This document shows positions 27,997 to 37,020 of a stretch of DNA of 64,000 bases, piece after piece (position 1 is the stretch's first letter; the number at the start of each line of letters is the position of its first letter). The translations under genes were made by a program, and so were the position numbers. The notes below the pieces were generated by a model. That model did not search any database and was not told the origin of the DNA. It saw only the letters and a list, made by a program, of their open reading frames with translations. The DNA is from Sphingobacteriales bacterium JAD_PAG50586_3 (GTDB lineage: Bacteria; Bacteroidota; Bacteroidia; CAMBQF01), in contig CP096135.1 in assembly GCA_023213195.1 (NCBI GenBank), forward strand, positions 2,290,842-2,354,841. The letters run 5' to 3'.

Positions 27997-28434
27997 ATGC
28001 GAACACTAATACTTTTCATTTTTAGTTTTTCACTTTTCGTTTTGCCGTCTTGCAAAGACGACAAAGAACCCACCCCGCCTGTCATAAACCTGGTAAGCAT
28101 GAGCAGAGACACACTGGTACAGTTTCAGGACTCGTTAGATATTGTTATTAAATATACCGATATGGATGGCGATGTTGGCGAGGTTGATCCGGATGTTAAC
28201 GCGCTTTACATAAAAGACAGTCGCCTGCCCGCTGCCGATTATTACCATGTGCAGCCGCTCAGTCCGCCTAACACAGCGCTGAATATACAAGGTGAGTTTA
28301 CGGTGAAAATAAACAACATGTTTTTGCTGGGTAATGGAGGAAACGAAACAGCCTATTTTACCATCAAACTAAAAGACCAGGCCGGCAACTGGAGCAACGA
28401 AATTTTAACCCCACAGATACTTATTACGCAGTAA
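27997..28434 (+). CDS. Small lipoprotein, function unknown
   Basis: 145 residues from ATG 27997; the longer frame from 27904 only translates the repeat. The signal peptide RTLILFIFSFSLFVLPSC is again encoded by the TTTTTCATTTTTAG repeat and ends in a lipobox Cys followed by KDDKEPTPP. The mature part is a single beta-sandwich-like domain (PPVINLVSMSRDT, VIKYTDMDGDVGEVD with Asp-rich Ca-type loop, YFTIKLKDQAGNWSNE), similar in style to cadherin/Ig-like repeats. Part of the 23890-32135 operon. Confidence 0.7.
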   Translation: MRTLILFIFSFSLFVLPSCKDDKEPTPPVINLVSMSRDTLVQFQDSLDIVIKYTDMDGDVGEVDPDVNALYIKDSRLPAADYYHVQPLSPPNTALNIQGEFTVKINNMFLLGNGGNETAYFTIKLKDQAGNWSNEILTPQILITQ

Positions 28435-28593
28435 TACAATTAAAGAATTAAAGAGATAAAAAGATAAAGAATGCCGTCATCCCGTCCCGATGGTTATCGG
28501 GATTGTTTCGGGATCTAATAATACACCATACCGATTGAAAAATACAACCACATATCAATCTCATTTTTGTCCTACTCGCACTACGAGAAGGAT

Positions 28594-28642
28594 GGAGCTC
28601 CCCTTATAAAGGGGTGGCTCGCCGCAGGCGAGACGGGGGATT
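28594..28642. repeat. Hairpin repeat with CTCGCC..GGCGAG tip before a start codon
   Basis: CCCCTTataAAGGGG stem, tip CTCGCCgcaGGCGAG, then ACGGGGGATTT just ahead of the next coding start. The rest of 28435-28649 has a CCCGATggttATCGGG mini-hairpin. Confidence 0.7.
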
Positions 28643-28649
28643 TCTGTGT

Positions 28650-31600
28650 GTGATTTTATTTTTCATTTTTAGTTTTTCATTTTTCATTTCCAAAGGCCAA
28701 GCCTTGCCCGAGTACTACATGTCTAACAACTCGGTTACCGACTGTAAAGGCATTTTATTTGATAGCGACGCAGGCCAGAATGGAGACTATGCCCAAAGTG
28801 AGAATTTTACCTTTACCATTTGCCCCGGCTAGGGCAGTACCGTACAACTATGGTTTAACGGCCCCTTTTGTACTGAATTGAATTTTGACAGGCTTAGGTT
28901 TTTCAATGGCCCTGACACACTTTCACCTTTTATTGGTCAGTATAGTGGAACTACGGCTCCGCCTACCATAACTGCGAACAGCGGCTGTTTAACCATCAAG
29001 TTTATATCGGATGCAAACGTAACCTGCGGAGGTTGGGAAGCCCAATGGCGCACTATCATACCTGATATTTATCCCCCTATACTCACATCAACCATACCAC
29101 CCTGCAACACCAATACATTTACTCTTACGTTTGATACCCTTATACGCTGCAACACAGTATTGCCGGGTGATATTACTGTTACAGGTTTAAGCACTCTTCC
29201 CGTACAATCAGTAACCCCCATCAACTGCCAAAATAATTTAGCTACGCAGTTTTTGATAACGCTGGCGCAGCCCATCACCCAAAGTTGCAACTACCAGGTA
29301 GCAGCAGACATCAGCATTCCCGACTTGTGCGACAGCCTTTGGTACTTTACCGTGAATACTACCTTTTTGGTTAATACCTGTCCGTTTACGGTAAATGTTA
29401 ATGCTTTGTCAGATACTATTTGCCCGGGGCAGAGTACCCAAATACAGGCCTTTGTAACAGGCTGCTTAGGCTACAACTATACGTGGGCCAATGGCTTTGC
29501 TAACGATGATGGGCCCTTTACCGTAAGCCCCAACGTAACAACCACCTACAACGTAAACGTGCAAACCCAGCAGGGCGGGCCAATAGTGCCGGGTAGCGTA
29601 ACAGTATATGTGCTATCGCCCACAATAAATATAGCAAACCCGCTAACCCTTTGCCAAAGCGACGCACCGTTTATTCTTACGGCATCGCCTCCCGGCGGCG
29701 AGTGGAGTGGGCCGGGTATAGAAGATGAAGATACCGGCTTGTTCGACCCTGATAGCGCAGGGCCGGGCTCTTTTTACATTCATTACGAGGTAGGCCAATG
29801 CAGCGACAGTACGCTGATTATTGTTAAGCCTATGGATGCCGGTTTAGACCAGGCTGCATGCCCCGGCAGCGCACCTTTTGCAATGGAAGGGTTTAGTCCC
29901 GCAGGCGGTGTATGGAGTGGTCCGGGCATTACACCCGGCGGTATTTATACTCCACCGTTGGTGGCAGATACCGCTGTTATAACTTACAGCTACAATGGCT
30001 GTACCGATTTTCTTACCATCTACACAGGCAACATACTTTTTACCCCGCCTTACGATACCATTTGCCAGTCGGCAGATACGTTTAGCATTGCCATTTACCC
30101 TCCGGGTGGCCGCTGGTCGGGCGCGGGCATTATAGACACCCTGCGCGGCACATTTGACCCCGATGCTGCGGGTGGTGGCTTACATACGCTAACCTATACA
30201 CTTAATGGGTGCAGCATAACGTACGATATTTATGTAAAACCTATTGATGCATTCTGGAACCTGGCATCGTGCCCTGCACAAACGTTTTATCAGTTGCCAC
30301 AGGGCGAACCGGTGGGCGGTACATGGTCGGGCCTGGGTGTTGTAGATGGTTCTTTAGGAACATATAATCCTAACATATTTTCTCCGGCAGATTATACGGA
30401 AGATGATTTAACCTACACGCACCCCAATGGCTGCCAGGATTGGATAACCATGTACGTAGTGCAAACAGCAATTTTTCGCGATACAGTGTACCGGTGTGTT
30501 GATGAAGACCGTATTTGGCTGCGGTGGGAAAGTGTGCAAAGTACCCCTTGGAATGGCAGTTGGACAGGCCCCGGAACATACCAAAGTGTAAACAGTGGCC
30601 GCTGGTACTTCGACCCTGCAATTTCAGGCCCCGGTGAGCATACGTTAGTGTACACTGCCAATACCTGTGTAGACAGTATGGTGATGATTGTATACGGCCC
30701 ATTACAAACCAATACCGTTGCAGTATGCGAGTTAGACGCACCTTTTGTAATTGAAGATGTTCCCTTTGGTGCGGTATGGTCGGGCGATGGTATTGTAAAC
30801 CCCGCAACAGGTTTGTTCGACCCTTCAGAAGCAGGCAACGATACCGTTTGGGTTAGGTATGATACCGAGCGCGGCTGCACCGATTCGTTACAAGTGTTTA
30901 TTACGCCCTTTGTACAGGCTGATATTACAGGTCTGCAAAATGTATACTGCAATATTGATACGTTGCTGCCATTAACACTCAGTCCTGCCACAGGCGGAAC
31001 GCTTGGCGGCACCGGCATTGTAGGGACAGATTTCAATCCATCGCTATTACCCAACGGCGGACAAACCACGCTGTTCTACACTTTCGGTAGTGGTAATTGC
31101 CAGAGTGTAGATTCACTAAAAGTATTAATCTACCCACCGCTAACGGCCAGCATTACTGCTAATAACGACAGCCTTTGCTTTGGTAACGGAACAGGTATGC
31201 AGGCCATAGCCAACGGTGGCAACCAGGGCTTGTATACCTACCAGTGGAGCAATAACATGGGCGTGTTCCAAAACGTGGCAGTAAACCCCTCTCAAACCAC
31301 TACCTATTATGTTACGGTTGATGATGGTTGCTCCGACCCTGTTACCGATAGTATTACCGTATATGTTTTTCCGGAGTTTACACTAGCGCTTACAACCAGC
31401 GCAATAGACTGCTACGGGCAGCAGGGCTTTGCTACGGCAAACATTACCGGGCCTAGCACCTACAGCTATAATTGGGATACCAGCCCGCCCGAAACATCGC
31501 CTACGCTTAATGCGCCTGCAGGTGGCAACTACTACCTTACCGTAACCGACCAAACCAGCGGCTGCGAGCTTGATACCATGGTAAACATTCCCGGCTACGG

Positions 31601-32135
31601 GGTGCTTACAGCCTTGTTTTCATCAAACCCAAATTTAGAGTGCATACCCTACAATCAAAATACAGTAACATTTATAGATCTGAGTACAGGGGCTGATAGT
31701 GGCCGCTGGTATGTTAATGGGGTAGATAGCGTGGGCTATACCTTAGGGCAAAACCCGGTTATGCAATTTGAACAGGAAGGTGATTATGAGATAACCCTGA
31801 TAATTTATAATCAGGGCGGCTGTGTAGATACGTTCAATTTGCCTATTTGCATTTTAGAGCCGCTAACGCTCTTTGTACCTAACACCTTTACTCCTAACAG
31901 CGATGGTGTTAACGATGTGTTTTATGCCGTAGGTAAGGGCGTAATAGAGTTTGAAATGAACATCTACACCCGCCAAAACCAAAAAATATTTACCAGTACC
32001 GATATGCTCGTTGGCTGGGATGCATCGTATAAAGGCGAACCTGTACCTACCGGTGTTTATGCCTATGTAATAGAAGCCAAATTTAACACCGGAGAGACGT
32101 TCTTCAAAGGAGGAACTATTAGTGTTATCAGATAG
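28650..32135 (+). CDS. Large surface protein with CUB-like domain and T9SS type B (CHU_C/gliding) C-terminus
   Basis: About 1160 residues. A GTG at 28650 starts a repeat-encoded signal peptide (ILFFIFSFSFFISKGQA). A TAG at 28830-28832 interrupts a CUB-like domain (CPG, stop, GSTVQLWFNGPFC ... GCLTIKFISDANVTCGGW); Gln is the expected residue and the site is one base from CCAGG, so it is probably an error. Then come at least six repeats of the type CQSDAPF...GGxWSGPGI...TGLFDPDxAG, followed by Ig-like SprB-type modules (CYGQQGFATANITG) and the gliding-associated C-terminal domain (FVPNTFTPNSDGVNDVF to FKGGTISVIR). Likely an outer-surface adhesin or gliding-related protein. Confidence 0.85.
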
Positions 32136-32266
32136 AGGCCAGGGGCCAGGTTTCAGGGTTCAGCAATTTAAATCCCCTCTTGAGAGGGGTGCCGAACGAA
32201 GTGATGGCGGGGTGTGTATTTTTAATTAGCTCATTATCTTATTCGCTTATTATCTAATTTTACTGC
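32136..32266. repeat. Intergenic hairpin with tip variation
   Basis: CCCCTCttGAGAGGGG hairpin at 32172-32216 followed by GGTGCCGAACGAAGTGATGGC, then an AT-rich CTCATTATCTTATTCGC repeat that also encodes part of the signal peptide at 26950-26985. No gene. Confidence 0.6.
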
Positions 32267-32845
32267 GTGAAGCTAGAGAGAGATTTTTATTTACAGGATG
32301 ATGTTGTAGCCCTTGCCCGCACGCTTATTGGTAAGGTATTGTTCACCTTTATTGATGGTCGTTTAACGGCAGGCATCATTACCGAAACCGAAGCCTACGC
32401 CGGGGTGGTTGATAAAGCATCGCACGCCTATGGTGGCCGCCGTACCAATCGCACCGAGACCATGTTTGCCCAGGGCGGAACAGGCTATGTGTACTTATGC
32501 TACGGCATTCACCATTTGTTTAATGTAGTTACTAATGTAGAAGGTACACCGCATGCGGTTTTAATACGTGGCGTAAAGCCGTTGGAGGGTATTGATATTA
32601 TCCGCGAACGCAGGAAATTCCCTAAGAATGACAAGATATTATCTGCCGGACCGGGAACGGTATCGCAAGCCTTGGGCATCCTTACCAAACACGATAGGGT
32701 TGACCTAACAGGCGATACCATTTGGATTGAAGACCATGGCATTGTTGTGCCCGATGATAAAGTAAAAATTACCCCACGCATTGGCGTAGATTATGCCGGC
32801 GAAGATGCTAAATTGCCATACCGTTTTATTGTATCTGAAATCTGA
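32267..32845 (+). CDS. mpg: DNA-3-methyladenine glycosylase (AAG/MPG type)
   Basis: 192 residues, GTG start at 32267 (no ATG gives the family N-terminus FYLQDDVVALARTLIGKVL). Base-excision repair enzyme that removes alkylated purines. Motifs: GIITETEAYAGVVDKASHA with the catalytic Glu, TMFAQGGTGYVYLCYGIHHLFNVV (DNA-intercalating Tyr region), PHAVLIRGVKPLEG and GPGTVSQALGI. The chain length is normal and the frame is uninterrupted. Confidence 0.94.
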   Translation: MKLERDFYLQDDVVALARTLIGKVLFTFIDGRLTAGIITETEAYAGVVDKASHAYGGRRTNRTETMFAQGGTGYVYLCYGIHHLFNVVTNVEGTPHAVLIRGVKPLEGIDIIRERRKFPKNDKILSAGPGTVSQALGILTKHDRVDLTGDTIWIEDHGIVVPDDKVKITPRIGVDYAGEDAKLPYRFIVSEI

Positions 32846-32902
32846 AAATTGAAATCTGAAAGTTATTTTTAATTTATTCTGACCCCTGCACCCTGACCCC
32901 TG

Positions 32903-33230
32903 ATGACTATACAAAACGCCCAAACAGAAGTAGACAACTGGATAAAAACCTACGGTGTTCGCTACTTTAGTGAGCTTACCAACATGGCTATACTAACCGA
33001 AGAGGTGGGCGAAGTAGCTCGCATAATCTCCCGCACCTATGGCGATCAAAGCTTTAAAGAAAGCGACAAAGCCAAAGGCCTGGGCGATGAAATGGCCGAT
33101 GTGCTTTGGGTACTAATTTGCCTTAGCAAACCAAACGGGCGTTAACTTAGAAGAAGCTTTCAAAAAGAATATTGAAAAGAAAACCCAGCGCGATAGTACA
33201 AGGCATTTGGATAATGAGAAGCTGAAATAA
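32903..33230 (+). CDS. MazG-like nucleotide pyrophosphohydrolase (frameshifted)
   Basis: About 108 residues once corrected. The EExxE...ExxD metal-binding arrangement of the all-alpha NTP pyrophosphohydrolases is visible: LTEEVGEVARIISR and LGDEMADVLWVL. These proteins hydrolyse non-canonical (d)NTPs. The first frame stops at 33145 after a nonsense tail; the other frame reads LANQTGVNLEEAFKKNIEKK to a stop at 33230. The shift is at 33121-33126 (CCTTAG), which becomes in frame if read as CCTGG. The same CCTGG-to-CCTTAG change is seen at 60631, so I treat the gene as intact. Confidence 0.85.
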
Positions 33231-34258
33231 TTCAAAATGCAGAATTCAAAATGCAGAATGGTTTATAGTATCCCCGACCTTTAGGTCGGGGATAGGGAAA
33301 ATAGCATGAATCAGTCCTAATAATTATCGGGAGGTGTGCTTACATTTTAGTTTCCAAACCCCTATAGTATGTCTTAAAGGGATGCCTTTGGCATAGCTAA
33401 TACACTCGTTTTCGCAGACTATATTTCAGGCTCTCCCCTGCCAGGGGAGTGGTCGTGCCGTTAGGCAAGACCGAGGGGGGTATTGTTTCAATCCTTACAG
33501 CATGTAGCCCGACAACTCATTTTCGCGCCTTGTTTTTTCAATCATAGCACTGCTATGTTTTAATACACCAACAACTCTCCCTTTTAAAGGGAGTACCTCT
33601 GACCTTGGGTCAGAGGGGAGGGATTTTAATTGGCATCAAACTCATACAGCATGTAGCCCGACAACTCATTTTCGCGCCCGTCCCCTTCATTTATCGTCGG
33701 GAGGTATTTTTTAACTCCCCTCCTTTTTAAGGAGGGGTAATTCTGACTGCAAGTCAGAATGGGGTGGTTACAATTTTTCATTTTTCACTTTTCGTTTAAT
33801 AGAAACACCTTAACCCCAATCTCGCTTTAACGAGACCAGGGTTAGGGGAAAAATCCAGTTGGGTAACTTACTTACAGAGCTTAATTCAAAGATGATTTCG
33901 GTCTACTTTACTATGTTTTTAATTTTGTAGCGCTTTCTTTACAACGCATCGGTAATTAGTTGTTCCCGTCATGGTTAGCGTAGACGAACCATAAGGGTGA
34001 GGGGTGCAGTACTGCTACTCTTTTTGGTTTTACCTGAATAACCCATCAGGAAGCGGGTGTCACATAGTTATTGCGCAATAACAGTACAAAGATACAACAA
34101 CTTAATACCTGTTGTCAAGTATAAAATAAATATTGTTAATAAATATTTTTTGATAAAGCGATTTTGAGTAAGCAAAATCGCCTAATAAGTTAATAGCTTA
34201 TTAACATCTACCTATAGGTAAATGCCCGACCTTTGCTGTCCAATTAAGTTTTTGGAAT
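33231..34258. repeat. One-kilobase repeat-filled intergenic region
   Basis: No gene seen. It contains a CCCCGACC/GGTCGGGG hairpin (33273-33292), three double hairpins with different tips (33430-33482, 33571-33629, 33713-33770), a 34-bp exact direct repeat (33496-33529 and 33645-33678), and a minus-strand promoter-like pair at 34087-34118. The second direct-repeat copy can be read on the minus strand as a short coding tail (ENELSGYMLYEFDAN then stop), perhaps the remnant of a lost gene. Confidence 0.7.
34087..34118 (-). promoter_or_regulatory. Promoter-like pair TTGACA-N18-TATCTTTG
   Basis: Minus strand: TTGACA (34118-34113), 18 bases, TATCTTTG (34094-34087). It reads into repeat sequence with no gene before 33230. 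Confidence 0.55.
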
Positions 34259-36814
34259 ATGAAGAAACTCATTTATACCACCCTGTTAGCTTTGTCGGCA
34301 TTAGCTGCTAAAGCCCAAAGCCCATCCATTGTATTTTTACATGCCGATGCTTTTGTAGACACGTATGAATTTATGACCTTGCAAAGGTGCGACTTAACCA
34401 ATATGAGTACTACCGATGCCGGTATATGTTCTAATGGTAGTTTCCGCACCAATGAGGGGTTTGTGCAAGGCTACAACAACCCCGGCCTGGCCGATGTTCC
34501 TGCCGGCACAATAATACAGGTTCGTTATGATAATACAGGTACTGCCGACTATACCATTGTTGATGGCAGGGGCTTGGTAATTGCTAACACCAACCAACTT
34601 AACCAAGCCAATGCAAATCCACCGGGCGAGCAGGTAATTGCTTTTACCGGAACTTTATCTGGTGGTACAAACTGCTCAGGCTCAGGCACAAACACTTTTG
34701 TTTCGGGCATTAACTGGGGCAATGCCGGTTGGACAAGCGGTGCTACAGATGCAGCTTCTTCTAAAGCCCCCGGCAGCGCTACCGATGTTGCCATACCAGG
34801 CACTACCAGCAAGGTAAGCTACACCGGCTCTGTTAATGGCGACCAGGCAGCCCTTACAGCTAATATAACCAACCCGGCCAACTGGACAACCGTTACCAAT
34901 GGCGATGGTATTTTCTCATTAAAAAACATCTTGTTTAACGAACCGAATTACCTAAATGGAGTTGTAGTTGAAACCCCGGCACAAAACTCGGTAACGTTAG
35001 ATTTATCGGGCTTGGCTTTTACCGGCGCTACTGCCGATACCCGTTATATGGTGCTTATTGCACCTAATGGCCCTGCATCTTTGCCTGTTGACCGTTATAC
35101 CTGCTACACAGGCATTGCACCCACTGTATTGGGCTCGCCTTCTCCTGCAGCATCGGTAACAGGCCAAACGGCTGCCAATTTTTGCGGTACTATAGCACAA
35201 GGCGTTGGCCAAATTGTGTATTTTGATTACACCCTACCCTCTGCTTTAACAATTACCGGCCTTGCCACAAATACCCTATACCACTACACTGTAGTAGCCT
35301 GCAACGGCAACGGCTATACCGCTAATTTTAGTTCAGCCCCATATATAAGCCAGTTTTTTACCGGTGTGCAACCTAACACAACCGTAGAATTTACTTCTAC
35401 CGCCAGCACCGTAAACGAAAATGTGGGCGCCATTACGCTACCACTTACAATAACCAATCCCAGTCAAACGGCTAGTGTTACCATTCAGATTGCCATAACC
35501 GGTGGCACAGGTACGGCTGCTGATATTACCAGCTATAATGGGCAAATTGTAATACCCGCAGGCGCAACCAGCGCAACTGTTGCCGTAACCGTTAACGATG
35601 ATATTTTGGTAGAAGGCACCGAAACGGTAGTTTTCTCTTTACAAAACGTTACCGGCGGCCAAGGTACTCCTGCTATAGGCGCCAATAACCCTTATACCTT
35701 AACTATTACAGATAACGATGCTGTAGTGCCTAATACCGAAGTTAACTTTGATGTTACCCCGGGTGACAATATTGAAAACGTAGGCCTTGTGGGTGTTGTA
35801 TTGTCTATTACCAACCCAAGCCCTACAGCGGCTACTACGGTAGAGGTGCAAATTACGGGTGGCACAGGTACCCCGGCCGATATTGCTAACTACACCACCC
35901 AAACGGTTACCTTCCCTGCGGGCTCAACCGCTTTGCAACCGTTAACTATAACTGTAACTGATGATAACCTTTTTGAACCTTACGAAACAATAAGCTTTGC
36001 CATAAGAAACATTAGCGGCGGACAGGGTACAGCCATTATTGGCGCAGACAGTACCTTTACTTTAGGTATTATAGATAATGATGTGCCTAATGTGGTTATT
36101 AACGAAATTCACTACAACCCGGCCGAAGCCAGCGGATCGCCCGATGCGCAGTACGAGTTTATAGAGCTTTACAATGCAGAGCCTGTAGCGTTTGATTTAG
36201 AAGGCTATACCTTTAGCCAGGGTGTAGATTTTACCTTCCCGGCCAATAGTATTATAAACCCCGGCCAGTATATTATTGTAGCTATTAATGCGCCTACATA
36301 CAGCGGCCAGGGGTACGATGTTTACCAATGGAACAGCGGCGATTTAGATAACGGCGGTGAAACTATTGAGTTTAAAACTGTAAACGATGATTTAGTTGAT
36401 ATTGTAACCTACGATGAGTTAACACCTTGGCCAACAGGGGCTAACAATGCAGGCCCGTCGTTAGAATTGATTGATGAACCATTAAATAATGCGGTACCAC
36501 AAAACTGGCGTGCCAATGGCCCTAAAAACGGTACTCCCGGTCAAGAAAATACCCCTCTTAGCGTTAACGAAAATTCTTTAACAAAATTCATTACCATAAA
36601 TGGTTACGGCAATAATTTGTATGTTACTGTAAATGATAATTTTAACAATAATTTTACCATAAATATTATTGATTTGGCAGGCCGAACTATGGGTACTTTT
36701 GCTAACCTAACCGGTAGCGCTACCTTAAATACCTCATTGCCAGCTGGTTTATACATTATACAGTGTGTTAGCAATAGCGCGGTGTTCAACCAAAAAGTGG
36801 TGTTAGGATATTAA
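34259..36814 (+). CDS. T9SS type A protein with Calx-beta and lamin-tail domains
   Basis: 851 residues. Signal peptide LLALSALAAKAQ; N-terminal beta-rich region with VFLHADAFVDTYEFMTL; two Calx-beta domains (residues ~375-490 and ~495-605), each ending ITDND/GIIDND after a DDILVEGTETVVFSL-type strand; a lamin-tail domain (~610-760: VINEIHYNPAEASGSPDAQYEFIELYN); then a type A sorting domain (VNENSLTKFITINGYGNNLY to FNQKVVLGY). Calx-beta and lamin-tail modules are common in large extracellular proteins, where they bind Ca2+ or serve as spacers. The protein is probably surface-located; substrate unknown. Confidence 0.9.
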   Translation: MKKLIYTTLLALSALAAKAQSPSIVFLHADAFVDTYEFMTLQRCDLTNMSTTDAGICSNGSFRTNEGFVQGYNNPGLADVPAGTIIQVRYDNTGTADYTIVDGRGLVIANTNQLNQANANPPGEQVIAFTGTLSGGTNCSGSGTNTFVSGINWGNAGWTSGATDAASSKAPGSATDVAIPGTTSKVSYTGSVNGDQAALTANITNPANWTTVTNGDGIFSLKNILFNEPNYLNGVVVETPAQNSVTLDLSGLAFTGATADTRYMVLIAPNGPASLPVDRYTCYTGIAPTVLGSPSPAASVTGQTAANFCGTIAQGVGQIVYFDYTLPSALTITGLATNTLYHYTVVACNGNGYTANFSSAPYISQFFTGVQPNTTVEFTSTASTVNENVGAITLPLTITNPSQTASVTIQIAITGGTGTAADITSYNGQIVIPAGATSATVAVTVNDDILVEGTETVVFSLQNVTGGQGTPAIGANNPYTLTITDNDAVVPNTEVNFDVTPGDNIENVGLVGVVLSITNPSPTAATTVEVQITGGTGTPADIANYTTQTVTFPAGSTALQPLTITVTDDNLFEPYETISFAIRNISGGQGTAIIGADSTFTLGIIDNDVPNVVINEIHYNPAEASGSPDAQYEFIELYNAEPVAFDLEGYTFSQGVDFTFPANSIINPGQYIIVAINAPTYSGQGYDVYQWNSGDLDNGGETIEFKTVNDDLVDIVTYDELTPWPTGANNAGPSLELIDEPLNNAVPQNWRANGPKNGTPGQENTPLSVNENSLTKFITINGYGNNLYVTVNDNFNNNFTINIIDLAGRTMGTFANLTGSATLNTSLPAGLYIIQCVSNSAVFNQKVVLGY

Positions 36815-36852
36815 CAATCCTAACCGTGTATAAAAAATTAAAATAATATTAG

Positions 36853-36880
36853 AAGGCGGGTATTCCCCGCCTTTTTTATT
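36853..36880 (+). terminator. Terminator after the Calx-beta gene
   Basis: AAGGCGGG/CCCGCCTT hairpin followed by TTTTATT. Confidence 0.8.
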
Positions 36881-36971
36881 TGGCGCGGGTTGTAGAATAA
36901 ATTTATGTTAAGTGTATGCTAAATCACAAACAAGTGTGGGGTTTTGTTGAATATCTGTCGCTTTTTTTGTA

Positions 36972-36979
36972 TAATTTTG
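36972..36979 (+). promoter_or_regulatory. Probable minus-7 box of the giant T9SS gene
   Basis: TAATTTTG 41 bases before the ATG at 37021, with a TTG about 22 bases further upstream. Confidence 0.4.
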
Positions 36980-37020
36980 TTAGCCCAAAACATCTATTAT
37001 TAAACATAATTCTAATATTA

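Noticed and set aside
33496..33678. Attachment-site pair of an integrated element
   Set aside because: The repeats are only 149 bp apart, enclosing hairpin repeats and no integrase or cargo gene.
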